Positions 15,411 to 26,049 are shown, counted from the stretch's first letter. The stretch is DNA of 64,000 bases from an uncultured Francisella sp. (GCA_943914555.1 CALUCM010000005.1:1-64000); one strand, 5' to 3'. The notes: a model not told the origin generated them from the sequence alone. Numbers and translations are program-made.

Positions 15411-18215
15411 TCATAATTGCTTTAACTGTTCCTGAATATCTGCTAACTGAGTACGCAATTCTTGGGCAGTCTTCTCATCTTTTTCTACTAAAACAGTAGG
15501 AGCTTTTTCACGATATCCAGGTTGTTTGAGTTTTTTATCCAGTTTTTCATAGGCTTTACTTAATTTCTCTAAGGTCTTGTTTAGCCGCTGATATTGCACT
15601 TCTCTATTAACACAAACAGATAGTAAAAATCTTATCCCTTGGACACGGCCAACTGGCACATTGCTATCTGTAGGCAACTTTTCAACAAACTTGACCTCAC
15701 CTACCCGAGCCAGACTAGGAAGATACATGGCATAATCACGCAGACACTCTTTATCTCCCTCCACTATCAATGGTGGTTTGTCACTCATCTTCATTTCCAT
15801 CTGTACCTTAAGATGGCGAATAGAATTAACAAGCTCTTGAAAAAAAATCATTTTTTGTTCGCAAGCTTCATCAATCAAACTATCTTGAGCTTTTGGCCAC
15901 TGCGCAAGCATAATACTTTTCACCTTTGACTCTCGCACTACAAGCGGAAGCATCTGCCACAGCTCTTCACTGATAAAAGGCATTAAAGGATGAAGTAAGC
16001 GCAAAGATGTTTCTAAAGTAGTTAGCAAAGTATGAATAGTTAGCAGTTGAGCGGTACTACTTCCTTCCCTCAATGCAACTTTACTAAGCTCCACATACCA
16101 GTCACAGTAATCATTCCAAATAAATTCATACAGTTGTTGAGATGCTAGATCAATCCGGTAGCTATCATAAGCTTGTGTCAAAGATTGAATAACTCTTTGT
16201 AAGCGACTATTGATCCACCGGTCAGCAAAATGTGTTTCTTGCCAAGATATTGGCGCTGATGAAACCCTATGTGCATGCATCATGACAAAGCGGCTTACAT
16301 TCCAAATTTTATTACAAAAATTACGGTAACCTTCACAGCGTTTTAAATCAAAATTAATTGATCGACCTAAACTGGCATAGCTTGCCATAGTATAACGCAA
16401 AGCATCAGCACCATAAGCCTCAATGCCTTTGGGAAATAATTGGCGAGTCTGCTGTTCAATCATTCTAGCTTTTTCTGGTTGACGTAGACCAGTGGTTCGC
16501 TTTTTTAGTAGCGTGGGTAAATCCACACCTTCAATAATATCCACAGGATCGATCACATTTCCCTCAGATTTGGACATTTTTTTGCCCTCATGATCTCTGA
16601 CAATACCATGGATATAAACTTGTTTAAAAGGAATCTGCTGCAGAAAATGCATACTCATCATAATCATGCGCGCTACCCAGAAAAAGATGATTTCATGGCC
16701 TGTCACTAACACACTACTAGGGAAAAATGTAGCAAGCATTTGCGTTTTTTGCGGCCAACCTAAAGCGGCAAACGGGACCAAAGCAGAAGAAAACCAAGTA
16801 TCTAGCACATCTTCATCACGGACGATGGCTTGACCATTAGCTTTTGCTCGCGCTTCTTTTTCATTTCTTGCAACATAAATATTGCCTTGTGCATCGTACC
16901 AAGCAGGGATTTGATGCCCCCACCATAACTGCCTGGAAATACACCAATCTTCTAGCTGACTCATCCATTGCCGATAGGTATTCACCCAATTTTCAGGAAT
17001 AAACGTTACTGCACCTAAATCTACTGCTTTGGCTGCAGCCTCACCTAAAGACAGCCCTTTCTCTCCTTGTTTATTCATAGACACAAACCACTGGTCAGTC
17101 AGCATTGGCTCAATAACTGTTCCGGTACGATCCCCGCGTGGAGTCATTAAAATATGTGCTTCTTCTTTTACTAATAAATTTTGCGCCTTTAAAGCCTCAA
17201 CTATTTTTATACGGGCTTGTTTACGACTTAGTCCTACAAATTCCTCTGCGATATCAAAGGATGATTGCAAAAGGTTAGAGCCATAGGCGTAAACTTCTGC
17301 TTTTTTTAATATTTTACCTTGTAAATCAAGTATCTTAATCAAAACTGATTGATGACGTTTACCAAGATCATAATCGTTAAAATCGTGAGCTGGTGTTACT
17401 TTGACACAACCTGTGCCAAACTCTTGATCCACATACTCATCCGCCACCACTTCAATTTCACGATGCACTAGTGGCAGGCGTACCTTTTTACCAATCCAGT
17501 GTTGATAACGTGGATCTTGTGGATGGACTGCCACCATCACATCACCTAATAAAGTTTCTGGTCGTGTAGTGGCAATAGTTAAATAAGACTGTGTATCATC
17601 AACTGCTGGATATTTAATCCACCACATATTGCCATGTTCTTCAACATTTTCCACCTCTAAATCAGAAATAGCCGTGCCCAATACCGGATCCCAATTAACT
17701 AAACGTTTACCACGATAAATTAAGTTTTCTTCATAAAGGCGCACAAATGCTTCAATCACCGCCTTAGAATAGCTCTCATCCATAGTAAAATACGCTTGAG
17801 ACCAATCAACAGAACAACCTATCTTTTTCATCTGAGTTTGCATGGTACTACCTGAAGAGGCTTTCCAGTCCCATACTTCTTTTAAAAAAGCTTCACGTCC
17901 TAATTGTTGTTTATCTAAACCACGTGCTGCTAAAGCACGCTCCACTACAATTTGAGTGGCAATACCTGAGTGATCAAATCCGGGGAACCAACACACTTTC
18001 TCACCTTTCATACGATGATAGCGAATGGTGGTATCCATAATCGTTTGGTTAAAAGCATGCCCCATGTGCAAAACACCAGTAACATTCGGTGGCGGAAGTT
18101 GAATAGAAAACACCTGTTCATCCTGGTGCATTGACGGTTGAAAATACCCGTGCTCTTGCCAATAGTGATACCATTTTTCTTCTAATAATCGTGGTTGATA
18201 TTTTTCTGCCTGCAT
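15411..18215 (-). CDS. valS: ValS, valyl-tRNA synthetase
   Basis: 934-residue class I aminoacyl-tRNA synthetase. HIGH-type motif in PPNVTGVLHMGHAF (about 38-51), the editing domain with TTRPETLLGD, the KMSKS motif in KKMSKSEGNVIDP, an anticodon-binding domain, and the C-terminal Val-RS coiled-coil arm rich in Lys/Leu/Glu (last 65 residues). Length fits the family. First gene of the leftward run; divergent from the rlmL-like gene. Confidence 0.98.
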   Translation of the reverse strand: MQAEKYQPRLLEEKWYHYWQEHGYFQPSMHQDEQVFSIQLPPPNVTGVLHMGHAFNQTIMDTTIRYHRMKGEKVCWFPGFDHSGIATQIVVERALAARGLDKQQLGREAFLKEVWDWKASSGSTMQTQMKKIGCSVDWSQAYFTMDESYSKAVIEAFVRLYEENLIYRGKRLVNWDPVLGTAISDLEVENVEEHGNMWWIKYPAVDDTQSYLTIATTRPETLLGDVMVAVHPQDPRYQHWIGKKVRLPLVHREIEVVADEYVDQEFGTGCVKVTPAHDFNDYDLGKRHQSVLIKILDLQGKILKKAEVYAYGSNLLQSSFDIAEEFVGLSRKQARIKIVEALKAQNLLVKEEAHILMTPRGDRTGTVIEPMLTDQWFVSMNKQGEKGLSLGEAAAKAVDLGAVTFIPENWVNTYRQWMSQLEDWCISRQLWWGHQIPAWYDAQGNIYVARNEKEARAKANGQAIVRDEDVLDTWFSSALVPFAALGWPQKTQMLATFFPSSVLVTGHEIIFFWVARMIMMSMHFLQQIPFKQVYIHGIVRDHEGKKMSKSEGNVIDPVDIIEGVDLPTLLKKRTTGLRQPEKARMIEQQTRQLFPKGIEAYGADALRYTMASYASLGRSINFDLKRCEGYRNFCNKIWNVSRFVMMHAHRVSSAPISWQETHFADRWINSRLQRVIQSLTQAYDSYRIDLASQQLYEFIWNDYCDWYVELSKVALREGSSTAQLLTIHTLLTTLETSLRLLHPLMPFISEELWQMLPLVVRESKVKSIMLAQWPKAQDSLIDEACEQKMIFFQELVNSIRHLKVQMEMKMSDKPPLIVEGDKECLRDYAMYLPSLARVGEVKFVEKLPTDSNVPVGRVQGIRFLLSVCVNREVQYQRLNKTLEKLSKAYEKLDKKLKQPGYREKAPTVLVEKDEKTAQELRTQLADIQEQLKQL

Positions 18216-18342
18216 GATTTTGATTGATATTGCCCTTGTTCTAGGAAAAACAGAGATTCTACCACTGTCACCTCCTATTTCAATGCAATATATCTTGGGT
18301 CTATAAAGCTTTGCATTATAATTATCTTTTTAACTTTATTTT

Positions 18343-19494
18343 ATGTATACAATAACCATTACCTGCCCTAGAGGTTTGGAAGAACAATTGCAAAGGGAAG
18401 TGCAGACCATCTGTAATCAACCAGCAGAACGGCGTCAAGGCTTCGTCACCTTACATGGGACTTTAGAAACTGTTTATCGCCTAAACCTTCATTCACGCCT
18501 TGCTTCACGGGTGCTTATTTTACTGACCAGCGGTCAAGTCAGCTCAGAAAAGGATATTTATACCCTTGCTTGTCAAATAGATTGGCCTACCTGGTTTAGA
18601 AGTGAAAGCCGTTTTAAAGTACATGTGGAGGGATTTGCTCCTTGGAGCCGACGCTTAGATTTCCTAGCTTTGAAAATTAAAGATGCGGTATGTGATATCT
18701 TTAGGAAACAGACAGGAAAGCGCCCTAGTATCGATAAAATTGATACTAATATCCGTTTATTTGCTTATCTTAACCACAACCAGGCTTATATTTATATTGA
18801 CAGCAGTGGTGAAGCTTTATTTAAAAGAGGTTGGCGAGAAAAACATCTGCTTGCTCCTTTGCGCGAAAATCTTGCAGCGAGCTTACTTACTTTTGCTAGT
18901 TATGACGGAAATGAGGCTTTCATCGATCCGATGTGCGGTAGTGGTACTATCGCTATTGAAGCCGCGATGCTAGCTAGTCAGATACCTCCTGGTCTACACC
19001 GTCACTTTGCCTTTGAATACTTTCTTAATTTTGATTTTGAGCATTGGCAATCTCTTAAAAAAGAGGCCAAAAATTTAATCATTACTCCATCCAAACCTAT
19101 ATATGCCTATGATCAGCACTCTTATGCCATCAAAACAGCGCAAGCCAATGCTAAAAAAGCAGGCGTGTTTGATTTTATTAGCTTTGCACGATTATCATTT
19201 ACCAATCTTTATCCCAAAGAAAATAAAGGACAGCTAATTTGTAACCCTCCTTACGGCGAGCGTATGAATCAACTAAACGAAATTCGCCATCAGTACCCTC
19301 ATTGGTCAGAAGTATTAAAAAAACGTTTTTCTGGCTGGCAAGTAGGATTCATCACCTCAGACTTTGATTTTCCAAAAATTCTGAGGTTAACACCCAAAAG
19401 AAAAATTCCCTTATATAACGGCAGGTTAGAATGTCGTTTTTATCTTTTTGATATGGTTAAGGGATCAAACAGAAGGATGTCCAAACAAGTCTAA
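18343..19494 (+). CDS. RlmL-type 23S rRNA (guanine-N2)-methyltransferase
   Basis: 383-residue protein with an N-terminal ferredoxin-like/THUMP region (about 1-160) and a C-terminal SAM methyltransferase with FIDPMCGSGTIAIEAAM and the catalytic NPPYGER. It corresponds to the N-terminal half of E. coli RlmL (m2G2445); the second RlmK half is absent, as in many betaproteobacteria. Converges with coaE and overlaps it by 30 nt. Confidence 0.9.
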   Translation: MYTITITCPRGLEEQLQREVQTICNQPAERRQGFVTLHGTLETVYRLNLHSRLASRVLILLTSGQVSSEKDIYTLACQIDWPTWFRSESRFKVHVEGFAPWSRRLDFLALKIKDAVCDIFRKQTGKRPSIDKIDTNIRLFAYLNHNQAYIYIDSSGEALFKRGWREKHLLAPLRENLAASLLTFASYDGNEAFIDPMCGSGTIAIEAAMLASQIPPGLHRHFAFEYFLNFDFEHWQSLKKEAKNLIITPSKPIYAYDQHSYAIKTAQANAKKAGVFDFISFARLSFTNLYPKENKGQLICNPPYGERMNQLNEIRHQYPHWSEVLKKRFSGWQVGFITSDFDFPKILRLTPKRKIPLYNGRLECRFYLFDMVKGSNRRMSKQV

Positions 19495-20088
19495 ATAAGT
19501 ACGATGTTGAGAGAAAACTTTTGCTTGCAACTCACTCAAGTTACCGTTATTACGCACTACATCGTCTGCTAGTTTTAATCCTTGTTCTCGAGACAATTGC
19601 TGGTGCATAATATTGCGCACCTGCGCTTCAGACAAGCCGTCTCGTTGACATACTTGAGTAATTTGCCAAATGGGATCAACATCTACATATAGCACTCGAT
19701 TCAAAATAGCATTGTAAATGCTATCAGCAGAAAAAACTGGTACCACAAGAATGCCATAGATGCCTTGGGCTTGTTTTTGTAAAGAAAGTACTTGACTAAA
19801 AATTTTGGGGTGTAAAATAAACTCTAACCATTTTTTTGCACGTTGATCATTAAATATTTTATGATGCATCCAAGCGCGATTTAAAAGACCATGATCATTG
19901 ATTGCTTCTTGACCAAAGCAAGCTTCGATCTCTTCAATTGCCGTACCAGGTGAACAAGTGAGTTCGTGAGCAATCACATCTGTATCAATAACCGGTACAT
20001 TTTGCTGCGCAAAAAAACCACTAATAGTTGTTTTGCCACTGCCTATGCCTCCAGTTAAGAGCACCCAGGGTATGGGTTTTCTAAACAT
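19465..20088 (-). CDS. coaE: CoaE, dephospho-CoA kinase
   Basis: 207-residue kinase for the last step of coenzyme A synthesis. P-loop TGGIGSGKTT, DTDVIAHELT, and the LID-like VDPIWQITQVCQRDGLS. Overlaps the end of pilD by 8 nt; the pilD-coaE link is shared with Neisseria and Pseudomonas. The 3' end overlaps the convergent rlmL-like gene. Confidence 0.95.
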   Translation of the reverse strand: MFRKPIPWVLLTGGIGSGKTTISGFFAQQNVPVIDTDVIAHELTCSPGTAIEEIEACFGQEAINDHGLLNRAWMHHKIFNDQRAKKWLEFILHPKIFSQVLSLQKQAQGIYGILVVPVFSADSIYNAILNRVLYVDVDPIWQITQVCQRDGLSEAQVRNIMHQQLSREQGLKLADDVVRNNGNLSELQAKVFSQHRTYLDLFGHPSV

Positions 20089-20932
20089 GTAAGCCTTGCA
20101 AAAAAAGCATTATTTCTGGTCCAAAAATAAACATAATGAGGCCCGCGAGAACAATCGCTGGGCCAAAAGGCAATGGCTCAGATAAACTTGATTTCATTAA
20201 AAGAGCAAGAATTAAGCCGCATAGTGAAGATAATAAGATTAAAGGGGGTAGCGATAAAATACCAAGCCAAGCTCCAAGAGCAGCAAACAATTTTAAATCT
20301 CCAAAACCTATGGCTTCTTTCTTAAATAGCCATTTGACCAAATAAAACAATAGCCAAAAAAACAGATAAGCACTCGCTGCCCCCAGGACCGATGATTTTA
20401 ATGGCACCTTATAAATAGCAAAAGCATTAAATAGCAAGCCCAACCAAAGTAAGGAAATTGATAACACATCAGGAATTAAAGTAGTACGCAAATCTATTAA
20501 AGCAATCACAATCAGTATTGATGCAAAGAAGATCCCTCCAAGTAAAGGGAGCCCCCAACCCAAACGGTAATACATTAAGGCAAATACAAATCCAGTAAAA
20601 AACTCGACCAAGGGATAGCGAAAACTGATCTTATCTTGGCAATGACGACAACGCCCCTTTTGTAAGATATAGCTTAACAAAGGAATTTTTTCATAAAACT
20701 TAAGTTTCTCATGACAAGAAGTACAGTGCGATGGAGGAAAAGCTAAATTGAATCGCCCCAGTCCCTGGTCTTCTTCATCAGGTTGTTCGCCTAATATCTC
20801 CCTGGCTTCTATCCGCCAGCAGGCTTGTAGCATCATTGGCAAACGATAAATAATCACATTCAAAAAACTACCTGTGATTAGACCTAAGGTAAAAAAAGCC
20901 ATTATCCCAATAATGACCTCGTTTGTTATCAT
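20081..20932 (-). CDS. pilD: PilD, prepilin peptidase / N-methyltransferase
   Basis: 283-residue polytopic membrane enzyme that cleaves and methylates type IV prepilins. The zinc-binding cysteines CTSC and CRHC flank the cytoplasmic loop (about 70-100). The catalytic aspartates are in DLRTTLIPD and GFGDLKL. The start has GAGGA nine bases upstream. There are 136 nt between pilC and this gene, so an independent promoter is possible. Confidence 0.96.
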   Translation of the reverse strand: MITNEVIIGIMAFFTLGLITGSFLNVIIYRLPMMLQACWRIEAREILGEQPDEEDQGLGRFNLAFPPSHCTSCHEKLKFYEKIPLLSYILQKGRCRHCQDKISFRYPLVEFFTGFVFALMYYRLGWGLPLLGGIFFASILIVIALIDLRTTLIPDVLSISLLWLGLLFNAFAIYKVPLKSSVLGAASAYLFFWLLFYLVKWLFKKEAIGFGDLKLFAALGAWLGILSLPPLILLSSLCGLILALLMKSSLSEPLPFGPAIVLAGLIMFIFGPEIMLFLQGLHV

Positions 20933-21068
20933 ATTTTTTTCCTCAAATATTAAAATTGTATTACCCGCTTTAAGACCAATAACTGACTTACGCTAGCGGC
21001 GCGCTACTAAAATCCTGTCAACCAGCCAAATCCAAGTTATGTTCCCATAAAAACCACGATGAGAACCG

Positions 21069-22307
21069 TTAGACCAAGGTACCAAAGTTGAAAATCGGTA
21101 GATAAATAGCCAGCATTAATGTACCAACGAATATCGCCAACACTGAAATAATGATTGGCTCCATCACTGACTCCAGCGTTGATACCCGCAGATCGACCTC
21201 TTCATCAAAATAATCCGAGACTTTATTCATCATCTCCTCTAAGGTACCAGCCTCCTCCCCAACTTCTGCTAGTTGTACAAACAATGGAGGAAAAAGTTTT
21301 TCATGGCTGATAATGCTACTGATCAAACTTTCACCTTGCTCTACTTGAAGGTGAATTTCCTGGGTTGCTTGTTTAAATAAAATATTTTTAGTGCTATTAA
21401 CGATTAGCTTTAAGATATCCGTCATTGGCACTCCAGCAGCATACAAACTGGCAAACGTTCTTGCCCAACGTGAACTTTCTGAACGTTGCATAATAAATCC
21501 AAAAATAGGTAGCTGCATTAAAAAAGCTGTCACTTTTTTTCTAAATGGGATACGAGAGCGATAATAATAAATAAACACCATGATAATAACGATCATGGAT
21601 AAAACAATGGCAGGCCCCCACTTGATTAAAAAATCAGAAAAAGAGATAAACCCCCTAGTAATAGCAGGGAGCTCTGCGCTCATGTCTTCATATAATTTTT
21701 TAAATATAGGTAAAACCCATATTAACATGAATACCATGACCGCAACACCCACACCAATCACAAAAAGAGGATACATCAAAGCCTTGCGCACACTTCTAAT
21801 TAATTTATCAGACTTTTCCCTTTGCGTTGCCACACGATTTAACGCTGTATCTAATAAACCACCTGTTTCACCTGCCTTCACCAGCCCAATATAAAGACCA
21901 TCAAAATATTTAGGATATTTCTCTAAGGCATGGGTTAATGAATTTCCTTGTTCAATTTCTTTTTTTATATCCAAAACCATAGCTGCCATACTTTGATTGG
22001 AAAATCCTCGTGCGATCACATTCAAGGATTGCGTCAAAGGGACTCCAGCTTTCATCATAGAAGACAGTTGTCGTGTAAAAATGGTAATATCAGTGCCCTT
22101 AATACGCTTCTCAAACTTACGTACAGGTTTGATTTTTTTGATACGGATATTTTTATATACCAGCTGCCGACGCGCTTCTTTATCGTTGACAGCTCTAACA
22201 CGTCCTCGCGTCTCTTCCTTATTAGTCTCATCAAAACCTTCAAATTCAAAGGTTTTTAATTTCGTTCCCTTATTAAGCCTGCGTAGAGGTCTTCCCGCCA
22301 TAATCAT
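21069..22307 (-). CDS. pilC: PilC/PilG, type IV pilus inner-membrane platform protein
   Basis: 412-residue GspF-family platform protein that connects the ATPases to pilin assembly. Two GspF repeats: FTRQLSSMMKAGVPLTQSL and the later FASLYAAGVPMTDIL, with three transmembrane segments (about 180-200, 230-250, 385-405). Called PilG in Neisseria, where PilC denotes the tip adhesin. AAGG eight bases before ATG. It follows pilB by 15 nt. Confidence 0.95.
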   Translation of the reverse strand: MIMAGRPLRRLNKGTKLKTFEFEGFDETNKEETRGRVRAVNDKEARRQLVYKNIRIKKIKPVRKFEKRIKGTDITIFTRQLSSMMKAGVPLTQSLNVIARGFSNQSMAAMVLDIKKEIEQGNSLTHALEKYPKYFDGLYIGLVKAGETGGLLDTALNRVATQREKSDKLIRSVRKALMYPLFVIGVGVAVMVFMLIWVLPIFKKLYEDMSAELPAITRGFISFSDFLIKWGPAIVLSMIVIIMVFIYYYRSRIPFRKKVTAFLMQLPIFGFIMQRSESSRWARTFASLYAAGVPMTDILKLIVNSTKNILFKQATQEIHLQVEQGESLISSIISHEKLFPPLFVQLAEVGEEAGTLEEMMNKVSDYFDEEVDLRVSTLESVMEPIIISVLAIFVGTLMLAIYLPIFNFGTLV

Positions 22308-22322
22308 CCAACCTTATCAAAA

Positions 22323-24017
22323 TCAATTAGTAATAGATGTCACTTCCTCTATTGAGGTAATACCAAGTTTAATTTTTTCCAAACCAGATCTGCGCAGTGT
22401 TTCCATGCCTTCAGAAATAGCCTGTTTTAAGAGATCATTCTCATCTTTACCATCAACAATGGCTTTTTGCATCGTCTCTGTCATCGGCAGCATCTCAAAA
22501 ATACCAATTCGACCACGATAACCAGTACCTTTACATACTTTACAACCAACTGGACTATAAATACGCCAGTTCCCTTCCAAATCTTTTGGAGTGAATTGCA
22601 GTTGATATAGCATTTCTTCCGGCATGCGTTTAATCGGCTTTTTGCAGTTAGGACACAGTTGTCTTACCAATCGCTGAGCAATAATCAAAAGTATTGAACT
22701 CACGATATTGAAAGTTTCCACACCCATATTCTGTAAACGCGTCACCGTTGCTACAGCACTATTGGTATGCAAAGTGGAAAACACCAAATGCCCCGTCTGA
22801 GAAGCTTTCAGCGCAATATCTGCTGTTTCCAAATCCCGAATCTCTCCTAACATAATCACATCAGGATCTTGCCTCAAAAAAGAGCGTAATGCTGTAGCGA
22901 AAGTCAAACCTCTCTTTTCATTCACACTGACTTGGTTAGCTCCAGGTAAAATAATCTCCACTGGATCCTCTACTGTAGAAATATTGATTTCAGGTTTATT
23001 CAATATATTTAGGCAATTATACAAGGTCACAGTTTTACCCGATCCAGTTGGCCCAGTCACCAAAATCATTCCGTAAGGACGGTGAATGGTTTCTAATAAG
23101 ATATCTTGCTCTTTGACATTCATACCAATATCTTTTAACTGTAAAAAATTATTTCCCGAACTCCCCAAAATACGAATAACAATCTTTTCTCCAAATAAAG
23201 TGGGTAAGGTACTTACTCGAAAGTCAATCTTTCTTTTACGATTAATTTTAATTTGCATACTTCCATCTTGCGGGATACGTTTTTCTGAGATATCTAGTTG
23301 AGACATCACTTTGATACGGGAAGCAAATTTGTCTTTAGTCACAAGAGGTAATTGAACCACTTCTTTTAGGACACCATCCATCCGGTAACGAATGCGCGCA
23401 TAAAACTCATAAAACTCAAAATGGATATCAGAAGCACCAGAATTAACAGCATCTTTGATAATGCGATCAAGGAATTTAGCAATCGGGCCATCTTCACTCG
23501 TTCCGTCATCCTTAACCATCGTTACTGGGTTAAAGATTTCGTCCTTATTTAACTCTTCAATAATCGATGTAGACTCACGCCTGACCACATCAAAAATATC
23601 TCCCAACACATTATCCGCTACTAGGACATATTCAATTTCTAATCCCAAATTAAAAAATAATTTTCGATACTCCGGTTCTAGAGTTGGATTAGAAATTGCT
23701 AAAAATAATCGGTCATCTCGCTTAAATATAGGAAGCACTCGATAATCGTATAGTAATTCTTCTTTCACCAAACCATAAACATAATAATGAGTATCATAGC
23801 TTGTTAAATCAAAAAATGGATAACCGTAAATCTCTGATAAAGCTTGGGCTAACTGTTGCGGTGATAGCACTTGACATTGAAATAGATAAGGAGGAGTCCC
23901 TTCAGGATCATTATCATCAATATCATGCTCAGATCGATAAGCATTAAGGACTAAATTATACTGTTCATCAGTAATATATTTATTTTTCCTTAAAATGTTC
24001 AATAATCCTACACTCAT
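22323..24017 (-). CDS. pilB: PilB/PilF, type IV pilus extension ATPase
   Basis: 564-residue secretion ATPase that powers pilin polymerisation. N-terminal MshEN/GspE_N domain (PYLFQCQVLSPQQLAQAL), Walker A GPTGSGKTVT, Asp box and Walker B near LGEIRDLETAD, His box LHTN, and a four-Cys zinc site (CPNC and CKVC). The frame extends to a TTG at 24071, but ATG at 24017 has an AGAGGTG ribosome site and gives the usual MSVGLLNILRK start. First gene of pilB-pilC. Confidence 0.96.
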   Translation of the reverse strand: MSVGLLNILRKNKYITDEQYNLVLNAYRSEHDIDDNDPEGTPPYLFQCQVLSPQQLAQALSEIYGYPFFDLTSYDTHYYVYGLVKEELLYDYRVLPIFKRDDRLFLAISNPTLEPEYRKLFFNLGLEIEYVLVADNVLGDIFDVVRRESTSIIEELNKDEIFNPVTMVKDDGTSEDGPIAKFLDRIIKDAVNSGASDIHFEFYEFYARIRYRMDGVLKEVVQLPLVTKDKFASRIKVMSQLDISEKRIPQDGSMQIKINRKRKIDFRVSTLPTLFGEKIVIRILGSSGNNFLQLKDIGMNVKEQDILLETIHRPYGMILVTGPTGSGKTVTLYNCLNILNKPEINISTVEDPVEIILPGANQVSVNEKRGLTFATALRSFLRQDPDVIMLGEIRDLETADIALKASQTGHLVFSTLHTNSAVATVTRLQNMGVETFNIVSSILLIIAQRLVRQLCPNCKKPIKRMPEEMLYQLQFTPKDLEGNWRIYSPVGCKVCKGTGYRGRIGIFEMLPMTETMQKAIVDGKDENDLLKQAISEGMETLRRSGLEKIKLGITSIEEVTSITN

Positions 24018-24144
24018 TTGCACCTCTCTATCTAAAATAATCTTGCTAGCATAACTACCACTTATTAACAATAGAATAACCCATAAATGATCACCACTAT
24101 TTGCAGAAATTTTTTATTATTATCCTTATTAACTGTTTTTCAAT

Positions 24145-24178
24145 AAAAAAAGAGAGCTGAAGAAATCAACTCTCTTTT
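24145..24178 (-). terminator. Terminator of the porin gene
   Basis: Minus-strand stem AAAAGAGAG / CTCTCTTTT (24170-24178 and 24148-24156), extended by inner TGA/TCA pairs, ending in a run of T. It lies 40 nt past the porin stop. Confidence 0.85.
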
Positions 24179-24216
24179 CAATCAACCAACGCACTAACGT
24201 GCTACGATTAAATTAA

Positions 24217-25434
24217 TTAGAACTTATGACGAAGACCTAAACCAACTGAGTAGTCCTCAATACGTCTTTCATCGCGTTTATATTTCTTATCTTCCTTCTT
24301 GCGAGCAATGTCTGTCACTTCATCTCTAATTTCTACCCAGCTTCTTGGGCGATCAGTCCAGTAACCAAGACTCGCCAAAACAGCAGTGCGCTTACTTAAA
24401 TTATAATCCACACCAGCGATGATTTGAGAATATTTATTCTTAGCAGGATGATCGATATGACGATCCTTAGACTCACCATAGGCAAATGAGATACGAGGGA
24501 TTACATTGCCAGAAGTATAAGCAAAAGTTAAAGCCACATCATTGTTTTCCCTACCAACTCTAACTGGTACTACATCAGCAGGTGTACCAACGACATAGAG
24601 TGAACTTTGCGTATTAATAGCATGTCTATAAGCTAAACCAGCAAATAAAGTGCCATCATCATAGCCAAAATTTAAGCCATGAACTTCGCCATTTAAACGA
24701 TGATCTTTTCCTTCACCGCTGTCAGCTGAGATCTTAGAGAAATCCAAATTGTTCTTGAAGTTTTTGTAACCATATTTAATGAACCAACCTGAATTCTCGT
24801 AACCCAAACCAACAGATAAAATATCCTTATAGGATGTCAAATTATTAATAACACTTGACAACTGAACCAAACCGCCATTATTTGCAGCCAAAGAAGTTTC
24901 AATCACATCTGGCAACGCATAACGCGCTTGGTCATAACGTAGGTTATCCTCTGGAGAGTACAACACACTTAAAGTCAGGCCAGACCAGCTAGGAGTGTCG
25001 TAACGAACACCAGTGTAACGATCACCATATTTAGTAATAGAAGATAAAGTGCGAACACCGTTACCTTCCCATTGATCTAATTCTTCCATATCAGATTTGA
25101 ATACATCTGATAGATAACCTGCTCTTAATGTACCAAAGCCACCAGATAATCCGATGAAACTATCACGACTTGCCCAACGAGAGTTATTCGGTGAATTAGT
25201 ATCCAAAGAAACATCTTGCTCAATTTGCCATAAGGCTTTGAGACCGTTTCCTAGATCTTCTTCTCCCTTAAATCCGATATAAGAACCCCAGTCGTTTACA
25301 TCTGTGATGGTGTTACTTACATGGCTGCGCTTTGAATATTCTAAGCCGCCTTTGATCTCACCATACAAAGTCACTTCTGCCATTACTGCCAAGGGCATTG
25401 TTGACAATGCTAAAGCGATTAATGTCTTTTTCAT
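24217..25434 (-). CDS. Neisserial-type trimeric porin
   Basis: 405-residue outer-membrane beta-barrel porin of the Gram-negative porin family (Porin_4). Signal peptide about residues 1-19 (MKKTLIALALSTMPLAVMA), then EVTLYGEIKGGLEYS, the typical first strand. The conserved WGSYIGFKGEEDLGNGLKA block and GFGTLRAGYLSD follow. It ends LGLRHKF with the C-terminal Phe needed by the BAM machine. ATG at 25434 has GGAG at the right distance; an upstream in-frame ATG at 25446 would overlap that ribosome site. Confidence 0.93.
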   Translation of the reverse strand: MKKTLIALALSTMPLAVMAEVTLYGEIKGGLEYSKRSHVSNTITDVNDWGSYIGFKGEEDLGNGLKALWQIEQDVSLDTNSPNNSRWASRDSFIGLSGGFGTLRAGYLSDVFKSDMEELDQWEGNGVRTLSSITKYGDRYTGVRYDTPSWSGLTLSVLYSPEDNLRYDQARYALPDVIETSLAANNGGLVQLSSVINNLTSYKDILSVGLGYENSGWFIKYGYKNFKNNLDFSKISADSGEGKDHRLNGEVHGLNFGYDDGTLFAGLAYRHAINTQSSLYVVGTPADVVPVRVGRENNDVALTFAYTSGNVIPRISFAYGESKDRHIDHPAKNKYSQIIAGVDYNLSKRTAVLASLGYWTDRPRSWVEIRDEVTDIARKKEDKKYKRDERRIEDYSVGLGLRHKF

Positions 25435-25555
25435 ATTACACTCCATAATCCGAATTCTGATTGATTCAAGTTCTCTACTCTAGCTATAAGCACCTTCTAA
25501 GGTTACATACAGCCGTAATTTTATAAGCCACTTGGTGACCCTTTTATCGGCTGAG

Positions 25556-25564
25556 ACTATAACA
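25556..25564 (-). promoter_or_regulatory. Extended -10 element, porin promoter candidate
   Basis: Minus strand TGTTATAGT (TGn plus TATAGT), about 120 nt before the porin ATG. No good -35 is seen. The long leader it implies could carry post-transcriptional control, as is common for porins. Confidence 0.35.
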
Positions 25565-25777
25565 CAACTTAGGCACCTTACTAAGTGTTTGGATGCATTT
25601 TAATCCAAAAAGACTAGAAATGCACCAAAAAACGATCACAAAAAACCCGCAACAACCAACTGCACACTTCTTGTGAGTCCACCTCTTTTATCGCCTTATA
25701 CTAAGAACTACTTAAATATAACGTCAAAGCAGGCCACTTTTCATCTTCTGCGTCTTTAAATTTCTTAAAGAACTCTG

Positions 25778-25792
25778 GTTCAAACTTTGAAC
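25778..25792. promoter_or_regulatory. Perfect palindrome, possible operator
   Basis: GTTCAAA-C-TTTGAAC, a perfect 7-1-7 inverted repeat in the gene-free stretch about 345 nt upstream of the porin. It follows a second stem (25753-25771). No regulator is known for it. Confidence 0.35.
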
Positions 25793-26019
25793 ATCGATCG
25801 CAGAATACTTATACAGTAGGAGCTTTTTATAAATTTTACAAGCCCATACCTATAATTAAATGATCAAAATACTTCATCTAAATACAATTAAAACCACACA
25901 ATTTGGCCTTGATTAATAAAATAATTATAAATAACTTTTTGAAAAAAAAGAAATAAATAATAAAAAAATTATCATTATTTATCATGATCCTTGTTCTCCA
26001 TACAAAGGTCTCGGTATTC

Positions 26020-26049
26020 AAAAAGTGTCTCAAAAATGAGACACTTTTT
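26020..26049. terminator. Orphan bidirectional terminator
   Basis: Perfect 13-bp stem AAAAAGTGTCTCA / TGAGACACTTTTT (26020-26032, 26037-26049) with an AAAA loop and T-tracts on both strands. No gene ends nearby: it is 345 nt before nadD and about 590 nt upstream of the porin gene's start. It may end a small RNA. Confidence 0.8.

Noticed and set aside
21580..22521. Long plus-strand frames opposite pilC and pilB
   Set aside because: They are shadows of the conserved minus-strand genes, with no family similarity and no ribosome sites.
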